Part shown: piece by piece, positions 1-6,989 of the stretch
Numbering within the stretch: position 1 is the stretch's first letter
How the letters are laid out: every line of letters begins with the position of its first letter
Assembly (NCBI GenBank): GCA_035506295.1
Contig: DATJPR010000090.1
Location: 1 to 16,385, forward strand
Reading direction: 5' to 3'
Source: DATJPR01 sp035506295
GTDB lineage: Bacteria; Bacteroidota; Ignavibacteria; UBA10030; UBA6906
Length of the DNA stretch: 16,385 bases
The notes under the pieces: model-generated
The model's input: the letters and a program-made list of their open reading frames with translations, nothing else
Databases searched by the model: none
Told to the model about the DNA's origin: nothing
Translations under genes and position numbers: made by a program

Positions 1-30
1 GAGGTATTCCGGGAACTCTGAAGGCTCGCT

Positions 31-666
31 TCAACCTTTCTCCAGGAGAAGAGTGAACGAAAACCGATTGCCCTTGAACTCTTTCTCGTGAAACCCCGTC
101 TGGCTCGCAAGTTTCAGAATGGTGCTGCGAGACTGGTAATGCGGATCAAGCACAATTTCGGAGATCGCAAGGATCCCTCCTGGCTTGAGAGCGCGATGGA
201 TTTCCCGGAGTGCCGCCTGACGATCCGGGATTTCACCAAGCACGGTGGCAAGGACCGCACGATCAATTTCACCTGTCCCGAGCCCGCTTGCTTCAATCGC
301 CGTCTCCCGGAAGTCGATATTCGTAAGACCGACTGCCTTTGCCTTCTCTCTTGCCCGATCCAGCATCCGGCGCTGCATGTCCATGGCCACTACTGCGCCA
401 TGTGACCCGACGGCGATTGCGAGCGGGATCGACACTCGTCCCGGTCCGCACCCCGCGTCCAGCACTTTCATCCCCGGCTGTATCTCGAGCTGCTGGATGA
501 TGCTGCTTGCATTGTAATTCCTCTGCAGCGGATTCTCCATCTCGACGAGCCAGCTCAGCCAGGACGGGCATGGAAGCGAAGAGCGCCTCGATGATATTCG
601 CCAGACAACTCCGGCGATGATGAACATCAGAAGGAGACCCAGCAGAAGGAGGACGGCGGCAGGCAT
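31..666 (-). CDS. Membrane-anchored class I SAM-dependent methyltransferase
   Basis: A 211-residue protein with one N-terminal membrane helix (about residues 4-22, almost all Leu/Ile/Val) followed by a Rossmann methyltransferase domain. Motif I is VLDAGCGPGR (residues 68-77), the SAM-binding glycine loop. The acidic residue after strand 2 is D96 in AMDM, and LKPGGILAISE near residue 160 is the usual post-motif III segment. By family it transfers a methyl group from S-adenosylmethionine; the substrate cannot be read from the sequence. The helix should hold the catalytic domain at the inner face of the membrane. The start has only a weak AAGAG upstream. It is the last of three closely spaced minus-strand genes. 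A UbiE/Methyltransf_11-type fold is likely; quinone or lipid methylation would be speculation. Confidence 0.85.
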   Translation of the reverse strand: MPAAVLLLLGLLLMFIIAGVVWRISSRRSSLPCPSWLSWLVEMENPLQRNYNASSIIQQLEIQPGMKVLDAGCGPGRVSIPLAIAVGSHGAVVAMDMQRRMLDRAREKAKAVGLTNIDFRETAIEASGLGTGEIDRAVLATVLGEIPDRQAALREIHRALKPGGILAISEIVLDPHYQSRSTILKLASQTGFHEKEFKGNRFSFTLLLEKG

Positions 667-733
667 TGGCGGCTCTTGTGGCTACTGTTGCATCGGTCGA
701 AGGATCTGCTTCGGGAGAAAGCACCCCGGCACA

Positions 734-1273
734 TTAGAGCCGAGCGCCCCGGTGCAGATGTTCGAACGTGAATAATGAGACGGAGAGTATCACACACCAG
801 TAGAAGACGAACTCAAAGATCGGCATGACAGCCACCGATAGCGGACTCACCCCCTGAAGCATCGGAGGCCTGTCGATCAGGCCCCGGCTCATCCCCCAAA
901 GATGTGTCGCTGTCCCCCACAACCCGCCGAGGAGGCAAAAAGTCAGCGCCGGACGGCCCGGGAGACGCAACGAGATCCACCAGAACAGGAGCGCGATCAC
1001 GGTGAACAAGACTGCGTACACGGGCGGGATGACCCAACGCGCCCACACCGGAAAAACATAATGATAGACGGGATCCCAGAAATAGATGCACATCGCCGTC
1101 CAGAGAAGCAACCAAAACACTCCCGTTGTGATCAGAAGAAACGGCTTGAGCCGGGTGAAAATCTGCCGGTCCAAACGCCTGACAAGCAGAAATACAAATA
1201 GAACGTCGACCAGCGCGAATACGATCGCGCCTTCCCATAGATGACCGGTCGTGACCTTGAGGTCTTCGAACAT
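734..1273 (-). CDS. Conserved-looking multi-pass membrane protein, unknown function
   Basis: I do not recognise this family. From ATG 1273 the protein has 179 residues and about five hydrophobic helices. Recognisable cores include FALVDVLFVFLLV, FLLITTGVFWLLLW, YAVLFTVIALLFWW, LTFCLLGGLWGTA and FEFVFYWCVILSVSLF. It is rich in Trp and Phe and ends in a short basic tail (HLHRGARL). An in-frame ATG at 1291 would add six residues, but its GAGGAA lies too close. ATG 1273 has GGGAAGAG about ten bases upstream and is preferred weakly. It sits 67 bp upstream of the methyltransferase and 77 bp downstream of the GyrI-like gene, so the three may be co-transcribed. No catalytic motif is visible. Confidence 0.75.
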   Translation of the reverse strand: MFEDLKVTTGHLWEGAIVFALVDVLFVFLLVRRLDRQIFTRLKPFLLITTGVFWLLLWTAMCIYFWDPVYHYVFPVWARWVIPPVYAVLFTVIALLFWWISLRLPGRPALTFCLLGGLWGTATHLWGMSRGLIDRPPMLQGVSPLSVAVMPIFEFVFYWCVILSVSLFTFEHLHRGARL

Positions 1274-1368
1274 CACGGTCGCTCTTCCCATTTCCTCGGA
1301 TGCAAATCCCTGGGTTATCGAACCGGTCGGGAGTCAAGCGGCCGATGCGACGTAGAACGTCGGAAGCG

Positions 1369-1842
1369 CTACGAAATGATCGGGCAGCATAAATCGATGA
1401 CGAGGTTCGAGAGATCCGTCGGGCTCGTAAGAAATCGTTCAAGCGCGTGATGTGAGCCCGGGGTGTGGTCGTTCGTCTTGCACCATTGCACGAGTTCCTG
1501 CCAACCGTTTGGTATGCTCGATTCCGGATGTCCGCGAACCTCACAGCGAGTCACGGCGTACATCCCGCCCATAAATTCACCGATTCTGATCCCGCCTGCG
1601 GGTTCCACTTCCGGACCAACCTTGATCCAGAACTCATAACCGTAACGAGCGCTTGTTGGCGAGGGATACGGATTGTTGAGACCGAATATCGGATGGCCCG
1701 TGATGTCATCAAGGAAGCCCTTCGGCTTAGCCCATTCGACCAATGCGTTCCATGCGAGCTCCTCCGGATTGGCGCCGAAGCCGTACGCGCTCGCAATGCG
1801 CATTGCGTCAAGACGGACAATCTCGACTTTGGAAGGTGTCAT
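1369..1842 (-). CDS. GyrI-like / AraC effector-binding domain protein
   Basis: A 157-residue free-standing GyrI-like (SOUL-type small-molecule-binding) domain. Supporting segments are NPEELAWNALVEWAK (25-39), the IFGLNNPYP turn (52-60), the YEFWIKVG strand (69-76), GGMYAVTRCEVRG (92-104), and the C-terminal GWQELVQWCK (113-122) followed by HALERFL. This strand-helix pattern is typical of the C-terminal ligand-binding domain of AraC/MerR regulators and of stand-alone GyrI-like proteins. No DNA-binding domain is attached. Members bind small hydrophobic or cationic molecules, and some hydrolyse them; the ligand here is unknown. The start follows GGGGA a few bases upstream. It heads the probable cluster with the membrane protein and methyltransferase. 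Confidence 0.8.
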   Translation of the reverse strand: MTPSKVEIVRLDAMRIASAYGFGANPEELAWNALVEWAKPKGFLDDITGHPIFGLNNPYPSPTSARYGYEFWIKVGPEVEPAGGIRIGEFMGGMYAVTRCEVRGHPESSIPNGWQELVQWCKTNDHTPGSHHALERFLTSPTDLSNLVIDLCCPIIS

Positions 1843-2282
1843 GGCGTCCCCATGAATGGATGAGCAAGACGATGATCATTCCGCCTGTTGCGTCGGCGCC
1901 GAGTATCGGGCCTACAGCGCCAGTGATAGAATCTTTGTCCGATCCAGCTAGCGAAAGTGACGAATTGGGTATCACGATCCCGAACCTCACCCTTGACACT
2001 CCTGGTCTCCTGGATTTGGGAGTCATTCACGAGGGGATTGTCGTACCGCAGAAGATGGTCGGCTCAAGTGAAAGACTGAACAAGGTTGGAGGTGAAAGCT
2101 TCCTGGATCGTCAATATAGAAACGAAGCAAAGGATTGTCAACGGCCATGCGCAGAGCGGGGAATTGCGTGTACGCCTGGTCGGGGAAGCAGCAGGAGGAA
2201 AGCAAGTCGGGCGAAGCCGACGGCGACCGACCTGGCTTTCTCCCTGCTGCGCGGATCCTCCCGACCCTGCAGGTGGACTCCG
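1843..2282. other. 440-bp spacer without a convincing gene
   Basis: Both strands were read. The minus strand holds one short frame (ATG 2026 or GTG 1999, stop at 1808) that overlaps the start of the GyrI-like gene. The GTG has AGGAG about seven bases upstream, and the frame contains a hydrophobic stretch GGMIIVLLIHSWG, but I recognise no family. The plus-strand frame through the same stretch also lacks recognisable similarity. The one clear structure is the hairpin listed separately. The spacer probably contains the promoter of the GyrI-like gene, but I cannot place it. Confidence 0.5.
2188..2250 (-). terminator. Long imperfect hairpin behind the lipoprotein gene
   Basis: Arms at 2188-2210 and 2227-2250 are nearly complementary. 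GCAGCAGG pairs with its complement at the outside, GAAAGC lies in the middle and AAGTCGG inside, with one small bulge and a mismatch; the loop is 16 bases. It lies 33 bp past the stop of the minus-strand beta-propeller gene, where a transcription end is expected. There is no T-run after it on either strand, so it may be a 3'-end stabilising or factor-assisted structure and not a classical intrinsic terminator. Confidence 0.4.
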
Positions 2283-3452
2283 TTACATTGAAGCCAGACC
2301 GACTGCACTCGCCGGAAGGCCCGTCGCCTTTCCCATCGCCGTGAGGGCTCCTGAGACCGGATTGACCGCGTACGAGGTGATTGAATTGCCCCCTGCATTG
2401 CGGACAAAGAGGATTCGAGAACCGTTCGAAAGGGAGGCGTCGTTGGGGGAAGCATCGCTCGTCGCGGTGACTCCGCCATCGTGCAGCAGGACGAGCGCCC
2501 CGCCTCGCCGGATCTGATACCCGGAAATATTGTTCGTCCCCGCGTTTGTGGTATAGGTGAACCGGCCGTCGTCGGTGACCACGACCCAGCATGCCGCAGC
2601 CTGACCGTTCTGCACAGGGCCGGTGATGAGATCGAGTCCCCCGGAGAAACCGACACGATAGGAGGTCAACGAGCTGAGTCCCGCCGTTCCTCCAAACGCA
2701 TCGGACACGATCAATTGTCCGCTCGGCGTGAATTCAAACCCGTAGGGAGTCTGGCCGGTGGAGTTCTGGACATCCGGACCTTGAACTTTACCGTCGAATC
2801 CAACGCGATACGTGTCAATCTTGTTGGTGTTCTTCTCCGTGACCACAAGGACTGTTCCGCTGGGGTTGAATTCCACTTGAGCCGGACCGACACCGCTGCC
2901 GCTCAATGGCCTGGAGGAACCGTTGATCATTGTGAGGTGGCCTGATGCCGCCCCGCGGTAGCCGGTGATGTTGCCGTCTCCTCCTTCATTCAACACATAG
3001 AGCAGGTCGCCATGCACGGTGACGCTTACGGGCATGCTGCCGCCGGAGGCCACCTTGCCGATCAACCTCATTCCTCCCCCCGTTTCCCGCAGGGCCGAGA
3101 TCTCGTTGCTGCCGGCGTTGACTGCGAAGAACATCTCTCCATGCCTGATGAGAGAACCCTGGCTCGCCAGGGCACCGCCGGATCCCTTCCCCCCGGTGGG
3201 AAATTCCCCCCTGAAGGAAAGTGCCCCGCTTTCACCCTGGGAATACCGGAGGATACTATTGCCGGCGGTTGCGTTCGAAAGAGTGTATACCGTGTGCGGC
3301 CCATCGAAATGGAATGATGACGCTCCACCCATCGCCACCCCGGGGGCGACGTCCGGTTCCGTCACGGAATTCATCGATGAATGGTTCTGGCAGCCGGCTA
3401 ACGACAGCGCGGCGACCAGTGCAGCAGCTTGCAGCATCTTGAGATGGTGCAT
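2283..3452 (-). CDS. Beta-propeller lipoprotein, lactonase/YVTN-like
   Basis: ATG 3452 is chosen because GGAGG lies seven bases upstream and it gives a clean lipoprotein signal: MHHLKMLQ, a hydrophobic Ala/Leu stretch, then lipobox LAG-C with Cys21. The mature part (389 residues in all) is built of repeated blades of the form N/T-P-S-G-x-x-hydrophobic-V followed by N-x-I-x-x-Y-x-V. Examples are EFNPSGTVLVV with NKIDTYRV, EFTPSGQLIVS with SLTSYRV, and the late NAGTNNISGY and NAGGNSITSY. This matches the seven-bladed lactonase (PF10282)/YVTN beta-propeller group. Some members hydrolyse lactones; many surface lipoproteins of this shape bind or scaffold. No catalytic site can be assigned. Its gene diverges from the response-regulator gene across 188 bp, so it may be a target or partner of that system. 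Confidence 0.85.
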   Translation of the reverse strand: MHHLKMLQAAALVAALSLAGCQNHSSMNSVTEPDVAPGVAMGGASSFHFDGPHTVYTLSNATAGNSILRYSQGESGALSFRGEFPTGGKGSGGALASQGSLIRHGEMFFAVNAGSNEISALRETGGGMRLIGKVASGGSMPVSVTVHGDLLYVLNEGGDGNITGYRGAASGHLTMINGSSRPLSGSGVGPAQVEFNPSGTVLVVTEKNTNKIDTYRVGFDGKVQGPDVQNSTGQTPYGFEFTPSGQLIVSDAFGGTAGLSSLTSYRVGFSGGLDLITGPVQNGQAAACWVVVTDDGRFTYTTNAGTNNISGYQIRRGGALVLLHDGGVTATSDASPNDASLSNGSRILFVRNAGGNSITSYAVNPVSGALTAMGKATGLPASAVGLASM

Positions 3453-3640
3453 GACGCGACCTCCATGGTGATGGATTTTGTGCGTGCGATGACGGAAGCA
3501 CGCCGGGACGATTCGCCCAACGATACGCCTCCCGGGCCCCGAATGCCTCACGGCATTGTCCTTTTTTTGCATCAGCGCCGTGATACTTTCGTGATTGTTG
3601 CTCGGTACCTTCCATAATGACATTCAGGAGGTTTTTTCCT
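3453..3640. promoter_or_regulatory. Divergent control region, lipoprotein / two-component operon
   Basis: This 188-bp spacer must hold start signals for both the minus-strand lipoprotein and the plus-strand response regulator. A perfect 6-bp hairpin (AATGCC at 3542-3547, loop TCAC, GGCATT at 3552-3557) is followed four bases later by seven Ts (3562-3568). In the plus direction it looks like a small intrinsic terminator in the leader of the two-component genes. I could not find a well-spaced -35/-10 pair. CATAAT at 3613-3618 is -10-like but overlaps the leader close to the SD site CAGGAGG (3625-3631). Confidence 0.4.
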
Positions 3641-4423
3641 ATGTTCAACAGCCACGGCGAGACACCTTCCGAATTTTCAGGACCCGGCATGATGCTGCAT
3701 CGCGCTGTGTTGATCATTGAAGACGACAACGACATCGCCAAGCTTGTCGAACTTCATCTTTCCGACCTCGGATGCCGTTGCGAAATTGCGGGCAATGGAG
3801 AAGTCGGCCTCACCAAAGCGTTGCGAAGGAATTACGATCTCATCATTCTGGACCTCACGCTGCCGGGATTGGATGGGACGGAGATCTGCCGGCAAATTCG
3901 CGCGGGGAGGAACTACACACCCGTATTAATGCTCACCTCACGCACGGAAGAGATCGACCGGGTTCTCGGCCTCGAGCTCGGTGCCGATGACTACCTTACC
4001 AAACCCTTCAGCGTCCGCGAAATGCTCGCGCGCGTCAAGGCGCTCTTCCGCCGCGTGGAGGCAATGAAAGAGAGCGTGGGAGCAACCTCACGCAGCACCA
4101 TTGTTCGCAAGGACCTTTTTGTCGATCCGTTGAGTCGTCGGGTGACCGTGCGCGGGAAGAAGATTGAACTGACGCCGAAGGAGTACGATCTGCTTCTCCT
4201 TTTCGCTTCTCATCCCGGTCGCACGTTTACACGGGAGGAAATCCTGAACACTCTCTGGGGTCCGCATTTCGAAGGGTACGGACACACGGTAAATTCCCAC
4301 ATCAACCGTCTACGCGCCAAGATCGAGGATGACGCGAACAACCCTCTGTACATCCTGACGACGTGGGGGGTAGGGTACCGTTTTGCGGAAGAAGGAGAAC
4401 TCGGGGATCAAGAGGAGCAATGA
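3641..4423 (+). CDS. OmpR/PhoB-family two-component response regulator
   Basis: A 260-residue DNA-binding response regulator. The receiver domain carries the acidic pair in IIEDDND (E27/D28), the phospho-acceptor D71 in LIILDLTLPG, the conserved T99 in LMLTS and K121 in LTKPF. The C-terminal winged helix has the family signature: KKIELTPKEYDLLLLFASHPGR starts it, then TREEILNTLWG, NSHINRLRAKIE, and the closing TTWGVGYRF. When phosphorylated by its kinase it should bind direct repeats as a dimer and alter transcription. ATG 3641 follows CAGGAGG at the usual distance; an upstream in-frame ATG at 3617 would precede that SD and is rejected. The stop overlaps the kinase start as ATGA (4420-4423), which implies translational coupling. 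The N-terminus is about 20 residues longer than usual. Confidence 0.95.
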   Translation: MFNSHGETPSEFSGPGMMLHRAVLIIEDDNDIAKLVELHLSDLGCRCEIAGNGEVGLTKALRRNYDLIILDLTLPGLDGTEICRQIRAGRNYTPVLMLTSRTEEIDRVLGLELGADDYLTKPFSVREMLARVKALFRRVEAMKESVGATSRSTIVRKDLFVDPLSRRVTVRGKKIELTPKEYDLLLLFASHPGRTFTREEILNTLWGPHFEGYGHTVNSHINRLRAKIEDDANNPLYILTTWGVGYRFAEEGELGDQEEQ

Positions 4424-5946
4424 ACGGTGTGAGAAAATTCGTCCGTCATTTCAGGGGGCTTTACTGGAAGCTTTCCGCAATCCTTCTCGTCATTCTTGCC
4501 GTTCTCGCGGTCGCATCCATCTATATGACCACCTACACGGCGGAGATGTACTTCCAGGAGGCGAGTCAACGGCTGAATGCCATGGTGGCCCCTTATATCG
4601 CTGCACAGCTCACGCTCATTAAAGAGGGCAGGATCGATCAGTCGGCCCTGCGAACGCTCTTCTCGGAGGTCATGACGATCAACCCGAGCCTTGAGGTGTA
4701 CCTGCTTGATCCGCAAGGCAGGATCATCGCCTACTCCGCGCCTGACAGCGTCATCAAAAGGACCTCTGTCGACCTCGCGCCCGTTCGCGCCTTCCTTCGC
4801 GATGGTGGGGCATCTTTTCAATTGGGAGACGATCCGCGTGGCATCGACCGCGAGAAAGTGTTCTCCGCCGCCGAACTCAGGCGCGACGGACGCAGGGAGG
4901 GCTACCTCTACGTGATCCTGGGCGGTGAGGAATTTGATTCTTCGATTCACATGGTTCTCGGAAGCTACATTCTTCGTCTAGGGTTCCGGACCATGGGTCT
5001 GACGCTCATCGGCGCAGCGATGCTCGGCCTGCTGGGTTTCGGTTACGTCACGCGCAGTCTCCGGGGCGCCATCGCCCTGGTGCGGCGCTTTCAGGAGGGC
5101 GATCACACGGTCCGGATCCCTCCGAGCACCACGCCAGAGTTCAACGAGCTCGCCGCCGCGTTCAATGACATGGCCGACGCCATCGTGCGACAACTCGAGG
5201 AGATTAGAACGATGGACCTGCTGCGCCGGGATCTTGTCGCAAACGTCTCGCACGATCTTCGGACGCCGCTTGTCTCCATTCACGGCTATGTCGAGACCAT
5301 CCTGATGAAAGATCGGGCGCTGACCGATGATCAACGCCGTGAGTATTTGCGGACGGTCCTCAAGAGCACCGAACGATTGAAAGTTCTGGTGGAAGAGCTG
5401 CTCGAACTCTCAAAGCTCGAGGCAAAGCAAACGGTCCCGCATCGTGAACCCTTTTCCCTTGCGGAGCTCGTCCAGGATGTCCTCCAGAAATATTTGTTGC
5501 TCGCGGAGAAACGGCATATCAGGATGATCGTCGATCTTCCGAGAAGGCTTCCTCAGGTTGTTGCCGACATCAGCCTGATCGAGCGGGTTTTCCAGAACCT
5601 CCTCGACAATGCCATGAAGTACACGAACGAGAATGGAGCAATCACCATTACCATGGCCGCGGCCGGAGAAAGCGTGGATGTTACGGTCGCCGACACGGGC
5701 GAGGGGATATCTCCCGAAGACTTGCCGCATATCTTTGATCGGTTCCATAGGGGCGCGCGAAGCGCTGAACCTGGGAGCTCCGGAGCCGGGCTTGGACTTG
5801 CGATCGTGAAGAAGATTCTCGACATCCACGATGTCACGATCAGCGTGTCGAGCAGAGTGAAAGAAGGGACCACGTTTTCGTTTCGGTTACCCGCTGTGCC
5901 CGCCGGACAATCTCTGCCTGTGGAGTTTGCCGGCCAACGGCTTTAG
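4420..5946 (+). CDS. Membrane sensor histidine kinase (partner of upstream regulator)
   Basis: A 508-residue sensor kinase. A first membrane helix (about 18-37) is followed by an extracytoplasmic sensor region (about 38-185), a second helix (about 190-210), and a HAMP linker (about 211-262, with FNELAAAFNDMADAI). The dimerisation/phosphotransfer helix carries H278 in NVSHDLRTPL. The catalytic ATP-binding domain shows the N box FQNLLDNAMKYT (391-402), G1 VADTGEGI (423-430), the F box IFDRFHRG and the G2 box GLGLAIVKK. All catalytic boxes are intact, so it should autophosphorylate and pass phosphate to D71 of the regulator. The start follows AAGAGGAGC and overlaps the regulator stop. The sensed signal is unknown; the periplasmic part is sCache-sized without a motif I can name. 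The last about 15 residues abut a broken cytochrome gene on the other strand. Confidence 0.95.
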   Translation: MNGVRKFVRHFRGLYWKLSAILLVILAVLAVASIYMTTYTAEMYFQEASQRLNAMVAPYIAAQLTLIKEGRIDQSALRTLFSEVMTINPSLEVYLLDPQGRIIAYSAPDSVIKRTSVDLAPVRAFLRDGGASFQLGDDPRGIDREKVFSAAELRRDGRREGYLYVILGGEEFDSSIHMVLGSYILRLGFRTMGLTLIGAAMLGLLGFGYVTRSLRGAIALVRRFQEGDHTVRIPPSTTPEFNELAAAFNDMADAIVRQLEEIRTMDLLRRDLVANVSHDLRTPLVSIHGYVETILMKDRALTDDQRREYLRTVLKSTERLKVLVEELLELSKLEAKQTVPHREPFSLAELVQDVLQKYLLLAEKRHIRMIVDLPRRLPQVVADISLIERVFQNLLDNAMKYTNENGAITITMAAAGESVDVTVADTGEGISPEDLPHIFDRFHRGARSAEPGSSGAGLGLAIVKKILDIHDVTISVSSRVKEGTTFSFRLPAVPAGQSLPVEFAGQRL

Positions 5947-6270
5947 CACCGGGATTCCGGGGTGAGGTGGAACCGAGAGTGAAAAAAAGCAGGCGACGGC
6001 ATCGAGAAAGAGTAATCCTCCCGTCGGCGGGGCGTTCGCGTCGCGGGAGGGGCTTTGATGACAACCCCAGCACTGCGCTTGGAATTTGTAGATGTACTCC
6101 CCGTGGGCGATTGTCGCGGAATCGGCGAGCGCCGCAAGTCGAGGAGTCGGCCTGCCGTCTCGTGCGTCCCAACGGAGCCCGACATAGGCCACGAGCAATA
6201 CAACGAGTCCGAGGAGCACCGCTCCCGCCCGACCGAGAATCTTGGCGATGGATCTCCCTGCCTTGGACAT
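5943..6270 (-). pseudogene. Truncated, frameshifted c-type cytochrome
   Basis: ATG 6270 has GGGAGG five bases upstream. The N-terminus is a membrane anchor or signal (GRAGAVLLGLVVLLVAYVG, about 13-31), then HGEYIYKF and a heme-c site CWGCH (C67, C70, H71), then APPTGGLLF (80-88). This is the opening of a membrane-bound monoheme or diheme cytochrome c. After F88 the frame loses sense. In the next frame the DNA reads MPSPAFFHSR and HLTPESR, matching the family's usual F-x-Y/H-S-R-N-L/I-T-P-D segment, then stops at 5943 inside the kinase's stop codon. One base gained or lost near 6003-6008 explains this, and the rest of the gene is missing. It starts 28 bp after the DUF1579-like gene, which implies a former operon. 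The zero-frame reading continues to 5887 antisense to the kinase and is not credible protein. Confidence 0.75.
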
Positions 6271-6298
6271 TGATCCTCCCGTGCGCTTCAGCCGCGCC

Positions 6299-6817
6299 TC
6301 ACTTCTGCTTCGCCGAGATCGGCGTGGCTGTCTGGTCGACCGCAAGAACGAACCCGTTCCCGGGGTTGTTCATCACTTTCAGCTTGACGACGTTTCCTTC
6401 TCTGTACCAAAGCAACCGTTGATCGAATGGGTGCGCCGGCATCGGGACCTTGGTTTCCAGCATCAGCGTATCGCCGACGAAATCGCCCTTGTATGAAGGA
6501 TGATCCCCGAAGTTGTTGAACATGAAGAGTTCAAACTGTCGGGTTTGAGCGTCAAAGCAAAACACCCCGTGTCCTTCGTAGCGACCGAACAAAGAATTCA
6601 CCGAGTGCTCGTCGATCAACAGTACTGTGGAATCAAGGGCCCACACGATGGCCGAAGAGCCCTTGCCAGTGGCCCCCTTCGGCATGGATGGGCCTGGTGG
6701 CATGGTAACCTCTGTCACAAAATTGCCCACAAGAAAATTCAGCTTCGACCGGTCTTGCGCGGTTGCCTGACTGAAGACCAAAGTCAGAACCAGGAAAGCA
6801 ATGTTTTTCAGCCGCAT
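6299..6817 (-). CDS. Secreted DUF1579-like protein
   Basis: A 172-residue protein with a signal peptide (MRLKNIAFLVLTLVFSQATA, cleavage near residue 20). The body resembles the DUF1579 beta-barrel family. LNFLVGNFVTEV corresponds to the opening 'LxGxWxxE' strand, followed by ALDSTVLLIDEHS, then GRYEGHGVFCFDAQTRQFELF (split here as GRYEGHGVFCFD and TRQFELFMFNNFGD) and GDTLMLET. No enzyme activity is known for the family and no catalytic residues stand out; a small-molecule carrier or periplasmic role is only inferred from export. AGGA lies eight bases upstream of ATG. The next minus-strand gene is the broken cytochrome. Upstream it faces the SGNH gene across a spacer with tandem repeats. Confidence 0.75.
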   Translation of the reverse strand: MRLKNIAFLVLTLVFSQATAQDRSKLNFLVGNFVTEVTMPPGPSMPKGATGKGSSAIVWALDSTVLLIDEHSVNSLFGRYEGHGVFCFDAQTRQFELFMFNNFGDHPSYKGDFVGDTLMLETKVPMPAHPFDQRLLWYREGNVVKLKVMNNPGNGFVLAVDQTATPISAKQK

Positions 6818-6989
6818 TGTTGTTATCCTGAAATTGTTGTTAGGTTTTGAGCGATTTGCCTAGGTAAAGACGTGGGATACATACTGTTAAGAAATCACAT
6901 AGTCTGACATGTTTGACAGACTTGTTAGTCTGACTCACAAGTCTGACTCATAAGTCTGACTTGTGTGTCCTTGTGTGCCCAGAGAAGCC
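6818..6989. promoter_or_regulatory. Divergent spacer, DUF1579-like / SGNH genes
   Basis: This 172-bp region separates two outward-transcribed genes and should hold both promoters. It includes a direct 10-bp repeat ATTGTTGTTA (6816-6825 and 6833-6842) next to the DUF1579-like start, and the 13-bp tandem array described separately. TTGACA at 6913-6918 resembles a -35 box, but no matching -10 lies 16-18 bp downstream. Confidence 0.45.
6901..6965 (+). repeat. Five-unit 13-bp tandem repeat (AGTCTGAC core)
   Basis: The array divides exactly into five 13-mers: AGTCTGACATGTT (6901), TGACAGACTTGTT (6914), AGTCTGACTCACA (6927), AGTCTGACTCATA (6940) and AGTCTGACTTGTG (6953). Units 1, 3, 4 and 5 share the first eight bases. 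Unit 2 is diverged and carries CAGACT, the inverse of AGTCTG, so units 1-2 form a small inverted repeat. It ends 25 bp before the SGNH start codon. Either a set of binding sites for a regulator or an intergenic minisatellite would fit. Confidence 0.85.

Noticed and set aside
1808..2026. Short minus-strand frame with a hydrophobic stretch and an AGGAG before GTG 1999.
   Set aside because: It overlaps the GyrI-like gene start, resembles no family I know and has competing frames of similar length; too weak to call a gene.
1743..2517. Plus-strand open frames of 140-180 codons across the spacer and the end of the lipoprotein gene.
   Set aside because: Arg/Pro/Ser-rich products without motifs, partly antisense to well-supported genes.
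5887..6006. Zero-frame continuation of the cytochrome as a genuine new C-terminus.
   Set aside because: It reads antisense through the kinase's 3' end, while the next frame restores family-like residues; a frameshifted remnant is the better explanation.
6913..6954. TTGACA at 6913-6918 as the -35 box of an SGNH-gene promoter.
   Set aside because: The nearest -10-like hexamer (CATAAG, 6949-6954) is 30 bp away; the TTGACA arises from the diverged second repeat unit.
6901..6965. CRISPR array or plasmid-type iterons.
   Set aside because: Units are contiguous 13-mers without spacers, and no cas or replication-initiator gene is present.
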